Positions 9,485 through 18,315 are shown, numbered from the stretch's first letter. The stretch is DNA of 64,000 nucleotides from Variovorax sp. Root411 (GCF_001425205.1 NZ_LMDW01000001.1:745928-809927), one strand, 5' to 3'. Numbers and translations are program-made. Notes: generated from the letters alone by a model not told the origin.

Positions 9485-9516
9485 GGCCGGCCTGCTTTCG
9501 CAGGCCGGCCTTTTTT
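9485..9516. terminator. Bidirectional terminator between convergent TRAP genes
   Basis: A perfect 10-bp stem GGCCGGCCTG (9485-9494) / CAGGCCGGCC (9501-9510) with a 6-nt loop, preceded by four A and followed by six T. It can terminate transcription arriving from both sides. Confidence 0.9.
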
Positions 9517-9559
9517 CATGAGCCTTCCGGGGCTTGGCGAGCCCCGGCTTCGCGCCACC

Positions 9560-11392
9560 TCAGGGCTTCTGCGGCTTCAGCGCGTCCTGCATGGCTTTCA
9601 TGGGATCGCTTTCGCCGCTTTCGGCGGGCGGCTCCGGCGTGGCCGGCGCCGCACCGGTGCCCGCACTGGGCGTGCCCGGCTCGACCTTCGGAGCGGATTC
9701 TTCCGGCGTGCCGTAGGGGTCGGCGGGCGTGGCGTCGCCTTCCGGCTTGAGGCTGTCGCGCATCTGCGCGCCGATGTCGTCGAGGTTGACCTTGACTTCC
9801 TTGTCGAGGCTGCCCGTCACGATCTGCGGGAAGGCGATGAGTACGCCGACCATCGTGAGCTGGATCAGCACGAACGGGATCGCGCCCCTGTAGATCTGCA
9901 TCGTCGTCACCGGCTCCATGACCTTCTGGGTCACGCGATCGACGTACTGTTTTTCAGGCGCCACCGAGCGCAGGAAGAACAGCGCGAATCCGAACGGCGG
10001 GTGCATGAACGAGGTCTGCATGTTCACCGCGAGCAGCACGCCGAACCAGATCAGGTCGATGCCAAGCTTGTGTGCCACCGGCGCCAGGAGCGGCACCACG
10101 ATGAACGACAGCTCGAAGTAGTCCAGGAAGAATGCCAGGAAGAACACCAGCACGTTCACCGCGATCAGGAAGCCCACCGGTCCACCCGGCAGCGACGAGA
10201 GCAGGTGCTCGACCCAGATCGGGCCGTCGGCGGCCTGGAACACCAGGCTGAACACCGTAGCGCCGATCAGGATGAACATCACGAAGCTCGACAGCTTGGT
10301 GGTCGAGGCCAGCGCCTGCTTCAACAGCGAGAAGCTCATGCGCCGGCGCACCCAGGCCATGACCAGCGCGCCCATGGCGCCCATGGCGCCGCCTTCGGTG
10401 GGCGTTGCCACGCCCAGGAAGATGGTGCCCAGCACCAGGAAGATCAGCAGCAGCGGCGGGATCAGCACGAAGGTCACCCGTTCGGCCAGCCGCGACAGCA
10501 GGTTGAGCTTCAGGCCCTTGTTGATCAGCGCGATCACCAGCGCCACGAACACGCCGCCGCACATGGCGACCACCACTTTCTCGTCGGTGGCCACGAAGGT
10601 CACGGGCTCGCCCTGGAACCATGTGTGCACCGCTTCCATGTTGCGCGCCAGCCAGGCGGCCACCAGCGCCGACAGGGCGGTAAGGGCCACCAGCGACACG
10701 TAGCCGCCGCTGCCGTTGGGTTCGCGAAAGGTGCGCGCCTCGGCCGGCAGCGCGGGCACTTGCGCCGGCTTGAAGATCGCGAGGAACACGACGTAGAGCA
10801 CGTACAGGCCCATCAGCATGAAGCCGGGAAGGAAGGCGCCCTTGTACATGTCGCCGACGCTGCGGCCGAGCTGGTCGGCCATGATGATCAGCACCAGCGA
10901 GGGCGGGATGATCTGCGCCAGCGTGCCGGAAGCCGCGATGACACCGCTGGAAAGCCGCCGGTCGTAGCCATAGCGCAGCATGATCGGCAGCGAGATCAGG
11001 CCCATCGAGATGACCGAGGCCGCGACCACGCCGGTGGTGGCCGCCAGCAGGGCGCCGACGAAGATCACCGCCAGCGCCAGGCCGCCGCGCATCGGGCCGA
11101 ACACCTGGCCGACCGTGTCGAGCAGGTCTTCGGCCATGCCGCTTCGCTCGAGGACGAGCCCCATCAGCGTGAAGAAGGGCACCGCCAGCAGCGTGTCGTT
11201 GGCCATGATGCCGATCAACCGCTGGGGCAGCCATGCCATCACCGACGACTGGAACACGCCGAGCTCGATGCCGACGAGACCGAAGAACAGGCCGCAGGCC
11301 CCGAGGCTGAATGCCACGGGGAAGCCTAGCAGCAGGAAGCAGATCAGCCCCGCGAACATGATCGGGGCGAAATTGGCAACAATGAATTCCAT
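9560..11392 (-). CDS. TRAP transporter large permease (DctM), with extended central and C-terminal parts
   Basis: A 610-residue polytopic membrane protein. It starts with MEFIVANFAPIMFAGL and FPVAFSLGACGLFFG, typical of DctM, and carries GVVAASVISMGLISLP, VLVLVFFLAFFLDYFEL-type helices and HPPFGFALFFLRSVAP. Classical DctM proteins are near 430 residues. This one has a long insert in the middle (about 200-330) and a soluble Pro/Glu-rich tail of about 70 residues after the last helix. It moves the substrate with sodium or protons together with DctQ. The DctQ gene is immediately upstream (21 bp). Confidence 0.92.
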   Translation of the reverse strand: MEFIVANFAPIMFAGLICFLLLGFPVAFSLGACGLFFGLVGIELGVFQSSVMAWLPQRLIGIMANDTLLAVPFFTLMGLVLERSGMAEDLLDTVGQVFGPMRGGLALAVIFVGALLAATTGVVAASVISMGLISLPIMLRYGYDRRLSSGVIAASGTLAQIIPPSLVLIIMADQLGRSVGDMYKGAFLPGFMLMGLYVLYVVFLAIFKPAQVPALPAEARTFREPNGSGGYVSLVALTALSALVAAWLARNMEAVHTWFQGEPVTFVATDEKVVVAMCGGVFVALVIALINKGLKLNLLSRLAERVTFVLIPPLLLIFLVLGTIFLGVATPTEGGAMGAMGALVMAWVRRRMSFSLLKQALASTTKLSSFVMFILIGATVFSLVFQAADGPIWVEHLLSSLPGGPVGFLIAVNVLVFFLAFFLDYFELSFIVVPLLAPVAHKLGIDLIWFGVLLAVNMQTSFMHPPFGFALFFLRSVAPEKQYVDRVTQKVMEPVTTMQIYRGAIPFVLIQLTMVGVLIAFPQIVTGSLDKEVKVNLDDIGAQMRDSLKPEGDATPADPYGTPEESAPKVEPGTPSAGTGAAPATPEPPAESGESDPMKAMQDALKPQKP

Positions 11393-11413
11393 GGTGTTTG
11401 TCTGCTTGGCCGT

Positions 11414-12028
11414 TCAGTGTTGCGGTTTTGCGGCCTTGGCGGCATCCGCCTCGGCTTGCAGGCGCAGGGCTTCGATGAGTTCGGCCTCGGCTGTCTTGTC
11501 CGTCAGCCGGCCCATCGGGTCAGGCCCTTCCCCGCGCAGGAATGCGATGCGTTTGATCAGTTCCGACCAGCCCTGCAGCAACAGCAGCACGAAGCCCACC
11601 GGCAGCGCCGCCCACACGGGCCAGCGGATCAGCCCGCCCGAGTTGCCGGACATCTCGCCCGACTGATACATCTGGATCACCACGGGCGTCGACAGCCACA
11701 GCACCGCGATGCAAAGCGGCGTCAGGAAGAAGGCGAAGCCGATGATGTCGATCCACACCTGCTTGCGCTTGGACAGGCGGCTGTTGACCACGTCGATGCG
11801 CACGTGCTCGCGGTGCAGCAGCGTGAAGCCTGCGGCGATCAGGAACGACCACGCGAACAGGTACCACTGCACTTCGAGGAACGCGTTGGAGCTGGTGTTG
11901 AACACCTTGCGCACGACCGCGTTGAGGGCGCTGATCGCCGTGGCGGCCAGGATCAGCCAGATGGCGTATTTGCCCACCTGGGCATTGAGCCAGTCGATGG
12001 CCCGGGACAGCTTGAGCAAGCCTTGCAT
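11414..12028 (-). CDS. TRAP transporter small permease (DctQ)
   Basis: A 204-residue protein with four hydrophobic segments (about 20-40, 58-75, 95-115 and 135-158), the DctQ layout. The motif EVQWYLFAWSFLIAAGFTLLHREHVRIDV is characteristic (shown in part as EVQWYLFAWSF and HREHVRIDV). The ATG at 12028 is preceded by GGAGAT; the longer in-frame extension to 12619 runs over the divergent senA-like gene and is rejected. It pairs with the large permease just downstream. A large hairpin at 12053-12116 lies in its leader. Confidence 0.92.
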   Translation of the reverse strand: MQGLLKLSRAIDWLNAQVGKYAIWLILAATAISALNAVVRKVFNTSSNAFLEVQWYLFAWSFLIAAGFTLLHREHVRIDVVNSRLSKRKQVWIDIIGFAFFLTPLCIAVLWLSTPVVIQMYQSGEMSGNSGGLIRWPVWAALPVGFVLLLLQGWSELIKRIAFLRGEGPDPMGRLTDKTAEAELIEALRLQAEADAAKAAKPQH

Positions 12029-12052
12029 TACATCTCCATTTTTGTATTGGAT

Positions 12053-12116
12053 GCCTCCCGATACGACGGCACCCGACGCACTGGCCTTGTGTGCCAGCGG
12101 GTCGGGTGCGGGAGGC
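12053..12116. promoter_or_regulatory. 64-nt near-perfect hairpin/cruciform between dctQ and the senA-like gene
   Basis: Three nested arms: GCCTCCC (12053-12059) with GGGAGGC (12110-12116); GCACCCGAC (12069-12077) with GTCGGGTGC (12101-12109); and CTGGC (12081-12085) with GCCAG (12093-12097). It begins 24 bp upstream of the dctQ start codon on the minus strand and ends 76 bp before the senA-like start on the plus strand. There is no T-tract, so regulation, a repeat or a structural role is more likely than simple termination. Confidence 0.6.
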
Positions 12117-12192
12117 GGGACGAATTCTATCGATGTAATGGAAAGTGTCTTTCGGGGCGTACCCGGGGACCGGCGCGTGGCCATAATGGCCG

Positions 12193-13479
12193 ATGGCCCA
12201 GACACCACGCCCACTTCCGGCTCCCGCCGCGGCGACGTCTCAGTCGATCGATTCTCCCGACATCTCTCGGGCGGGCCGCGACCTGCTTTCGCTGGCGCTG
12301 ATCGATGCGCGCAACCATACCCTGCACCTGCTGTCGCTCTATGAGCAGACGCTCGGCGAGGGCATGCCGGTGCCCCCCGCGCCGGATGTCGTGCCGCCGG
12401 TCTGGCTGGCCGGCCACATCGGCTGGTTCGCCGAATGGTGGATCGGTCGCAACACCCAGCGCGCCTTCGGGGCCGACTGCCCGGTGCGGCCCACGCGCCT
12501 TGCTGCCATCGACCCTGGCGCCGACGGCTGGTGGAATCCGGCGCAGAGCGCGCCGCAGCGGCGCTGGACGCCCGACATGCCCGACCTCGCGCAGACCAAG
12601 GCCTACCTGCTCGAAACACTGGAGAGCACGCTCGAGCTGCTCGACAACGCGGCCGAGACCGACGCCGGCCTGTACTTCTATCGCCTCGCGCTGTTCCACG
12701 AAGACATGCGCGGCGAGCAGTTCGTGGTGATGGCGCAGACGCTGGGGCTGCCGCTGGGCTTCGAGCAGGTGCCCATCGCCGTCACGCGCGAGCCGCTGCT
12801 GCTGCCGGCCACGCGCTGGGAGCTGGGCATGCCCGAGAGCGGCTTCGCCTTCGCGCAGGAACGTGCGGCGCATCGCGTCGACGTGCCCGAGTTCGAGATC
12901 GACGCGCAGCCCGTCACCTGGAACCAGTACATCGAATTCGTCGACGACGGCGGCTACGACCGCGAGGAGCTGTGGTCCGGCGAAGGCTGGCGCTGGCTGG
13001 CCGCGCAGGTCGAGGGCCGCCGCGGGCCGCGCCACGTCGAGCAGATCGGCGCGGCGCGCAGCGGCACCGGCGGTTCGGTGCTGCAACAGCGCTTCGGCGC
13101 GACGGTGCGCGCCGCCGGCCATCACAGCGCGGTGCACCTGAGCTGGTGGGAGGCCGACGCCTGGGCACGCTGGGCCGGGCGGCGCATCGCGACCGAGGTC
13201 GAATGGGAGATCGCGGCGCACACGGCCGCGCGGCGCGGCTTCCGCTGGGCCGATGTGCATGAATGGACGGCGGGCACGCTGCAGCCGTGGCCCGGGTATC
13301 GGGCCGACCCGTGGAGCGCGGGCGGCGAGTTCGATCCGGCCGCCGCTTTCGGCCGCGCACGCGTGCTGCGCGGGGCTTCGTTCGCGACGCGTGCGCGCCT
13401 GCGTTCGCCGCGCCGCCGCGGCTTTGCGCTGCCGGAACGAGACGACGGCTTCGTCGGCTTTCGCACCTGCGCGCTGTAG
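12193..13479 (+). CDS. senA: EgtB/SenA-like non-heme iron enzyme (SUMF1 fold), probable selenoneine/ergothioneine-type C-S or C-Se synthase
   Basis: A 428-residue protein with an N-terminal DinB-like domain (DARNHTLHLL near 38, GHIGWFAEWW at 74-83, FHEDMRGE at 168-175) and a C-terminal SUMF1/formylglycine-generating fold ending RGFALPERDDGFVGFRTC. EgtB and SenA join a thiol or selenosugar to hercynine. By alignment to EgtB, His75 and His169 match two of the three iron ligands, but the third His of the HxxxHxE motif is Arg173. senB and senC, the usual selenoneine partners, and egtD are not adjacent. The family is clear, but whether this copy makes selenoneine is uncertain. The start at 12193 gives the normal length. 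Confidence 0.62.
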   Translation: MAQTPRPLPAPAAATSQSIDSPDISRAGRDLLSLALIDARNHTLHLLSLYEQTLGEGMPVPPAPDVVPPVWLAGHIGWFAEWWIGRNTQRAFGADCPVRPTRLAAIDPGADGWWNPAQSAPQRRWTPDMPDLAQTKAYLLETLESTLELLDNAAETDAGLYFYRLALFHEDMRGEQFVVMAQTLGLPLGFEQVPIAVTREPLLLPATRWELGMPESGFAFAQERAAHRVDVPEFEIDAQPVTWNQYIEFVDDGGYDREELWSGEGWRWLAAQVEGRRGPRHVEQIGAARSGTGGSVLQQRFGATVRAAGHHSAVHLSWWEADAWARWAGRRIATEVEWEIAAHTAARRGFRWADVHEWTAGTLQPWPGYRADPWSAGGEFDPAAAFGRARVLRGASFATRARLRSPRRRGFALPERDDGFVGFRTCAL

Positions 13480-13486
13480 CGCACGC

Positions 13487-14926
13487 TCAGCGTTCGCCGC
13501 CGGCTTCGGATGACAGCGGCGGCGCCACTTCCTCCAGCGGCTTGCGCTCCGCGTCGACCGCATGGCGCAGGGCCAGCAGCCCCGCGATGATGACCAGCGC
13601 CGCCCCGATGCCGTAGCCCACCATCACCGCACCCCGACTGCCGGTCTCGATCAGCAGGCCGAACAGCAGCGGCGCAGCGAAGCCGCCCGCGCCCATGCCG
13701 ACCGCATAGAAGATCGCGATGGCCATGGCCCGCATCTCCAGCGGAAACACCTCGCTCACCGTGAGGTACGCGGAGCTCGCCGCCGCCGACGCCAGGAAGA
13801 ACACCGCCGACCAGCACAGCGCCTGGCTGCGTGCGTCGAGCCAGCCCATCATGAAGGCCCAGCCCGTCAGCGCGAGGCCGGCGCCCGCGAGCACATAGGT
13901 CAGCGCAATCATCCGTCGCCGCCCGATGCTGTCGAACAGCGGCCCCAGCAGCAGCGGCCCGAGCACGTTGCCCAGCGCGAACGGAAAGATGTAGAGCGCC
14001 ACGTCGCCTTCGGACACGCCATAGAAGCGCGTGAGCACCAGCGCGTAGGTGAAGAAGATCGCGTTGTAGAAGAAGGCCTGCGAGATCATCAGCGCCAGCG
14101 CGACCACGCTGCGCTGCGGGTAGCGCCTGAGCAGCACGCGCGCTACTTCGCGCATTGGCGGGCTGTTGGGGCGCGCGGCCGTGTAGTTCACATGGCCTTG
14201 CGGCGCGGGCAGCGGTCCGTGCTGCGCTTCGACCTCGGCCTCGATCCGTTCGACGATGCGCCTGGCTTCATCGGCCCGCCCGTGCGCAACCAGCCAGCGC
14301 GGGCTCTCGGGCACGTGGCGCCGCACCAGCAGGATCGCCACCGCCAGCACTGCGCCCAGCGCGAAGCCCGCGCGCCAGCCCCACACCGGGCCGATCACGC
14401 GCGCGTCGAGCAGTACGAGGCTCAGCGCCGCGCCCAGCGCAGCACCGATCCAGAAGCTGCCATTGATCGCGAGGTTGACGCGCCCGCGCACGCGCGCCGG
14501 AATGAGTTCGTCGATGGCGGAGTTGATGGCTGCGTACTCGCCGCCGATACCCAGCCCCGTGACGAAGCGGCACAGCGCGAAGAAGGCGAAGTTGGGAGAG
14601 AACGCGGTGGCCAGCGTGCCGATGGTGTAGACCACCAGCGTGACGAGAAACAGCTTCTTGCGCCCGAGCCGGTCGGTGAGCCGCCCGAAGAGCAGGGCGC
14701 CGAGCACCGCGCCCGCCACGTACACCGAGCCCGTGAGGCCGATCTCGCCGGCCGTGAGCCCGAGCGTGTCGGGCCGCTCGAGCACCGCGCCGATGGAGCC
14801 CACGAGCGTGACTTCGAGGCCGTCGAGCACCCAGGCCACGCCCAGTGCGATCACCACGCGCCAGTGCCAGCGGGACCATGGCAGGCGGTCGAGGCGGGCG
14901 GGGATGTCGCTGCGCAATACCGTCAT
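13487..14926 (-). CDS. MFS transporter (sugar/aromatic-acid porter type)
   Basis: A 479-residue, twelve-helix carrier. The loop 2-3 motif GRLTDRLGRKKLF and its second-half copy GPLFDSIGRRRMI are MFS signatures, and RFVTGLGIGGEYAA and PESPRWLVAHGR are typical of the metabolite:H+ symporter/sugar porter branch. The N-terminus RLDRLPWSRWHWRVVIALG fits that group. The direction and substrate are unknown. It converges on the senA-like gene with 7 bp between stops, and an aminotransferase gene follows on the same strand 54 bp further on. Confidence 0.9.
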   Translation of the reverse strand: MTVLRSDIPARLDRLPWSRWHWRVVIALGVAWVLDGLEVTLVGSIGAVLERPDTLGLTAGEIGLTGSVYVAGAVLGALLFGRLTDRLGRKKLFLVTLVVYTIGTLATAFSPNFAFFALCRFVTGLGIGGEYAAINSAIDELIPARVRGRVNLAINGSFWIGAALGAALSLVLLDARVIGPVWGWRAGFALGAVLAVAILLVRRHVPESPRWLVAHGRADEARRIVERIEAEVEAQHGPLPAPQGHVNYTAARPNSPPMREVARVLLRRYPQRSVVALALMISQAFFYNAIFFTYALVLTRFYGVSEGDVALYIFPFALGNVLGPLLLGPLFDSIGRRRMIALTYVLAGAGLALTGWAFMMGWLDARSQALCWSAVFFLASAAASSAYLTVSEVFPLEMRAMAIAIFYAVGMGAGGFAAPLLFGLLIETGSRGAVMVGYGIGAALVIIAGLLALRHAVDAERKPLEEVAPPLSSEAGGER

Positions 14927-14980
14927 TGCGCCGATTATTGGAAGGCGGCCGACGCGCCGCCTGTAGGACCCGGCCTCCGA

Positions 14981-16336
14981 TCAGGCCGTCTCGGCCAGCG
15001 CGTCGGCCAGCGCGTTGACCATGCGGTCGATCTCGGCCTTTTCCGCGATGAAGGGCGGCGCGAGCTGGATGGTGTCGCCGCCGTAGCGCACGTAGAAGCC
15101 CTTCTTCCAGCAGTTCATCGCGATCTCGTACGGACGGCGCGCGGGTTCGCCAGGCAGCGCAGCAATGGTGATGCCCGCGGCGAGGCCGTAGTTGCGGATG
15201 TCGGCCACGTGCTTGCTGCCCTTCAGGCTGTGAACTGCGTTCTCGAAGTGCGGCGCCAGCGCCTGCACGCGGCCGATCATGTCTTCCTTCTGCAGCACGT
15301 CGAGCGCGGCGATGCCCGCGGCGCAGGCCACCGGGTGCGCGCCGTAGGTGTAGCCGTGCGGGAACTCGAGCATGTAGTCGGGGCCGCCTGCCGCCATGAA
15401 GGTGTCGTAGATGTCCTTGTTCGCGACCACGGCGCCCATCGGCTGTGCGCCGTTGGTGACCTGCTTGGCGATGTTCATGATGTCGGGCGTCACGCCGAAG
15501 GCTTCGGCACCCGTGAGCGCGCCGCAGCGGCCGAAGCCGGTGATGACCTCGTCGAAGATCAGCAGGATGTTGTTCGCGGTGCAGATGTCGCGCAGGCGTT
15601 TCAGGTAGCCCTTGGGCGGAATCACCACGCCGGCCGAGCCCGCGAAGGGTTCGACGATAACGGCCGCGATGTTCGAGGCGTCATGCAGCGCGATCAGGTC
15701 GAGCAGGCGGTCGGCCAGCTCGGCGCCGTTCTCGGCCATGCCGCGCGTGAAGGCGTTCGATGCGAGCTGCGTGTGCGGCAGGTGGTCGGCCTCGACGCCC
15801 TGGCCGAACAGCTTGCGGTTGGCCGCGATGCCGCCCACCGAGATGCCGCCGTAGTTCACGCCGTGGTAGCCCTTCTCGCGGCCGATCAGGCGCGTCTTGC
15901 TCGCCTGGCCCTTGGTGCGCCAGTAGGCACGCGCCATCTTCAGCGAGGTGTCGGCGGCTTCGGAGCCCGAGCCGGTGAAGAACACATAGTCGAGGCCCGC
16001 GGGCGTCAGTTCCTTGATCTTGTTGGCCAGCTCGAACGAGAGCGGGTGGCCGAACTGGAAGGCCGGCGAGTAGTCGAGCTTGGCGATCTGGCGGCTCACC
16101 GCCTCGGTGATCTCGGGGCGGCCGTGGCCCAGGCCCGAGCACCACAGGCCGGAGAGGCCGTCGAAGATCTTGCGGCCGTCGGCGTCGGTGAAGTAGGCGC
16201 CCTTGGCCTCCACGATGATCCGCGGATCGGCCTTGAAGCTGCGGTTGCCGGTGTAGGGCATCCAGTGCGCGTCGAGCCAGGCGGCGTCGGTGCGCAGGGC
16301 GGGCGTCGGTTCGATGGCGGGCGTGGCGAGGGTCAT
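14981..16336 (-). CDS. Class III aminotransferase (omega-amino acid:pyruvate transaminase type)
   Basis: A 451-residue PLP enzyme of fold type I, class III. The N-terminal block AHWMPYTGNRSFKADPRI is typical of beta-alanine/omega-amino-acid:pyruvate transaminases. FTGSGSEAADTSLKMARAYW binds the PLP phosphate, LIFDEVITGFGR carries the PLP-contacting Asp, and the Schiff-base Lys is in NIAKQVTNGAQP. It would transfer an amino group from an omega-amino acid or amine to pyruvate. ATG 16336 fits the family start; the upstream in-frame extension overlaps the divergent lysR gene. The divergent regulator suggests substrate-inducible expression. Confidence 0.92.
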   Translation of the reverse strand: MTLATPAIEPTPALRTDAAWLDAHWMPYTGNRSFKADPRIIVEAKGAYFTDADGRKIFDGLSGLWCSGLGHGRPEITEAVSRQIAKLDYSPAFQFGHPLSFELANKIKELTPAGLDYVFFTGSGSEAADTSLKMARAYWRTKGQASKTRLIGREKGYHGVNYGGISVGGIAANRKLFGQGVEADHLPHTQLASNAFTRGMAENGAELADRLLDLIALHDASNIAAVIVEPFAGSAGVVIPPKGYLKRLRDICTANNILLIFDEVITGFGRCGALTGAEAFGVTPDIMNIAKQVTNGAQPMGAVVANKDIYDTFMAAGGPDYMLEFPHGYTYGAHPVACAAGIAALDVLQKEDMIGRVQALAPHFENAVHSLKGSKHVADIRNYGLAAGITIAALPGEPARRPYEIAMNCWKKGFYVRYGGDTIQLAPPFIAEKAEIDRMVNALADALAETA

Positions 16337-16424
16337 GGCGCTTCCCGCACGAGGCGGGCTCCGGGGGTGATGGGATGTGCCGATTGTTCGCAGAGCCTTC
16401 AGTGTGGAGAATGGCGCAATATCA

Positions 16425-17399
16425 ATGTTCACTTGGCAGTTAATGCAAGTAAAAGAGAAGGGCCAGAACAGTGCCCAGAGCACCCGCAGCCGCGCCGTTC
16501 TGGGGCAGCTCAGCGACATGGACCTGCGCCTGCTCAAGGTGTTCAAGAGTGTGGTCGATTGCGGCGGCATGGCGGCGGCAGAGCTGGAGCTGAACATCGG
16601 CACCTCCACCGTGAGCCGCCACGTGAAAGACCTGGAGACGCGGCTCGGGCTGGTGCTGTGCCGGCGCGGGCGGGCCGGCTTCGCGCTCACGGCCGAGGGG
16701 CAGCGCGTGTACGACGAGACGCTGCGGCTGCTGGCCTCGGTCGACGCCTTCCGCGGCAGCATCGACGACATCCACAACCGCATGGGCGGGCAGCTGGACG
16801 TGGCGCTGTTCGACAAGACCGCGACCAACCCGAAGGCGCGCATCGGCGAGGCCATCGCGCGCTTTACCGAGATCGCACCGGAAGTGAACCTCGCGGTGCA
16901 TGTGGGCTCGATCAACGCGATCGAGCAGGGCGTGCTGGAGGGCAACTTCCAGATCGGCATCATTCCGGCGCACCGCACGTCGAAAAGCCTGGTGTATGCC
17001 GACCTGTTCGACGAGACCATGCTGCTGTATTGCGGCAAGGGGCACCCGCTGTTCGGCAGCCCGCACGCGAAGCTCACGTGGTCGAAGCTGGGCGCGCATC
17101 ATTTCGCCGGGCTGGGCTATCACTCGCCGAACATGGAGCTGAGCCACCGCGCGAGGCTGTCGCGCAAGGCGACTGGCTTCGACCAGGAGGCGATAGCGAC
17201 GCTGATTCTTTCGGGGCGCTTCCTTGGCTTCCTGCCAGACCACTACGCGCAGGTGTTCGAGCAGCGCGGGCTCATGAAGGCGGTGCTGCCGGCGCGCTTC
17301 AACTATGCGTGCCGGTTCGTGAGTCTTTTGCGCCGTTCGCCGAAGCCTTCACGGGCGGTGTTGGCGTTTCAGGAGTGTCTGGAGAGGGCGCATGCGTGA
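16425..17399 (+). CDS. LysR-family transcriptional regulator
   Basis: A regulator with an N-terminal winged HTH (LRLLKVFKSVVDCGGMAAAE then GTSTVSRHVKDLETRLGLVL) and a C-terminal periplasmic-binding-like effector domain. The start is uncertain. ATG 16425 has a distant GGAGA. ATG 16443 and ATG 16377 are alternatives, and the HTH begins only after QLSDMDLRLL, so all starts preserve it. It is divergent from the omega-aminotransferase (88 bp between starts) and very likely controls it. GLGYHSPNMELSHRA marks the effector domain. The gene converges with the gntR gene downstream. Confidence 0.9.
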   Translation: MFTWQLMQVKEKGQNSAQSTRSRAVLGQLSDMDLRLLKVFKSVVDCGGMAAAELELNIGTSTVSRHVKDLETRLGLVLCRRGRAGFALTAEGQRVYDETLRLLASVDAFRGSIDDIHNRMGGQLDVALFDKTATNPKARIGEAIARFTEIAPEVNLAVHVGSINAIEQGVLEGNFQIGIIPAHRTSKSLVYADLFDETMLLYCGKGHPLFGSPHAKLTWSKLGAHHFAGLGYHSPNMELSHRARLSRKATGFDQEAIATLILSGRFLGFLPDHYAQVFEQRGLMKAVLPARFNYACRFVSLLRRSPKPSRAVLAFQECLERAHA

Positions 17400-17429
17400 A
17401 TCGCGGCGGCGCTCACGCCGACGCGGTGA

Positions 17430-17480
17430 CTTTTTTCGCGAATGTCCCCCGCTTCGCTCCTCCTTTATTTCGCGAAAAAG
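17430..17480. repeat. Conserved-core hairpin element, copy 1
   Basis: The core GCGAATGTCCCCCGC…CTCCTTTATTTCGC lies at about 17438-17473 and recurs at 35556-35591 and, inverted, at 35647-35682. In this copy it sits between arms TTTTTCGCGAA (17432-17442) and TTCGCGAAAAA (17469-17479), which pair with each other. Outside them a further imperfect pair links GCCGACGC (about 17418-17425) and GCATCGGC (about 17487-17494). It lies between the convergent lysR and gntR genes and may serve as a bidirectional terminator. Confidence 0.75.
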
Positions 17481-17550
17481 GCCCCCGCATCGGCGGGATC
17501 ATTCAGAGCACTGGTTGATCGGCCAGCACAAGCGCTGCGCCCTGAAAAAT

Positions 17551-18315
17551 CTAACGCTGCCCGCTTGGCAGCAACAGATGCTTCGCCCCGATGTGCGCCT
17601 CCATCTCGTGCATGTGCTGCTCGGCATCGACCATGTGTTCGGTCATCAGGCGCCGCACTTCGTCGGCATCTTCGCGCCGGTAGGCGGCCAGCAGTTGCGT
17701 GTGGTAGTCCACGTTCGTCTCGCCGAAGTGGTGATGGTCCAGCGCCTTCTTGTAGACCACGAGGTCGCGCAGCAGATCGTTGAGAAACCGGCACATGAAG
17801 GAGAGCACCGGATTGGGGCAGGCCTCGGCCAGCATGGTGTGAAAGGCCAGTTCGGCCTCGCGCTGGGTGCGCAGCTCGTCCTCGTTGGTCGGCTCGATGG
17901 TGCACAGCCGGATGTTTTCTTCCAGCTTCTCGAACTGTTCCGTCGTCAGCTTGCCGACCACGCTCACGGCCAGCTCGGGCTCCAGCGCCTTGCGCAGCTG
18001 ATAGATGTGGTGTCCGTCGAGGTGGTGAAAGTGCAGGAAGTTGCGCAGCGGCTCCGACGCATGCTCGACCGACACCTGCTGCAGGTAGGCCCCGCCGCCG
18101 GGACCGGTGCGGATGGAGATCAGGCCGCGCACCTCCAGCGCCTTCAGTGCCTCGCGCACGGTGCTCTTCGAATAGCCGAAGAGCTCGATCAGTTCCTTCT
18201 CGTTCGGTAGCCGGTCGCCGGGCTGCTTGCGCTCCGCCACGATCCAGCGCTTGACGTCTTCGACGATGACGTCCGAGAGCTTTTGCCGCTTCGGGCGGTT
18301 CTCTCCCACTCTCAT
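17551..18315 (-). CDS. GntR-family transcriptional regulator (FadR/FCD subfamily)
   Basis: A 254-residue regulator. The winged HTH is at about residues 13-80 (LPNEKELIELFGYSKSTVREALKALEVRGL), followed by an all-helical FCD effector domain with His/Asp/Glu residues (AELAFHTMLAEACPN, NVDYHTQLLAAYRR, HMHEMEAHIG) suited to binding a metal and an acid ligand. ATG 18315 is chosen because the family starts close to the HTH. It is divergent from the liv-type importer, with a strong promoter between them, so it probably represses that operon in response to its substrate. Confidence 0.92.
   Translation of the reverse strand: MRVGENRPKRQKLSDVIVEDVKRWIVAERKQPGDRLPNEKELIELFGYSKSTVREALKALEVRGLISIRTGPGGGAYLQQVSVEHASEPLRNFLHFHHLDGHHIYQLRKALEPELAVSVVGKLTTEQFEKLEENIRLCTIEPTNEDELRTQREAELAFHTMLAEACPNPVLSFMCRFLNDLLRDLVVYKKALDHHHFGETNVDYHTQLLAAYRREDADEVRRLMTEHMVDAEQHMHEMEAHIGAKHLLLPSGQR

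Noticed and set aside
12193..13479. Complete selenoneine biosynthesis cluster
   Set aside because: Neighbours are a TRAP permease and an MFS carrier; no senB-like glycosyltransferase or SelD-like gene is nearby.
13562..17518. 1318-codon open frame on the plus strand across the MFS and aminotransferase genes
   Set aside because: It is antisense to two clear genes, then in a wrong frame through lysR; the product is Arg/Ala/His-rich noise.
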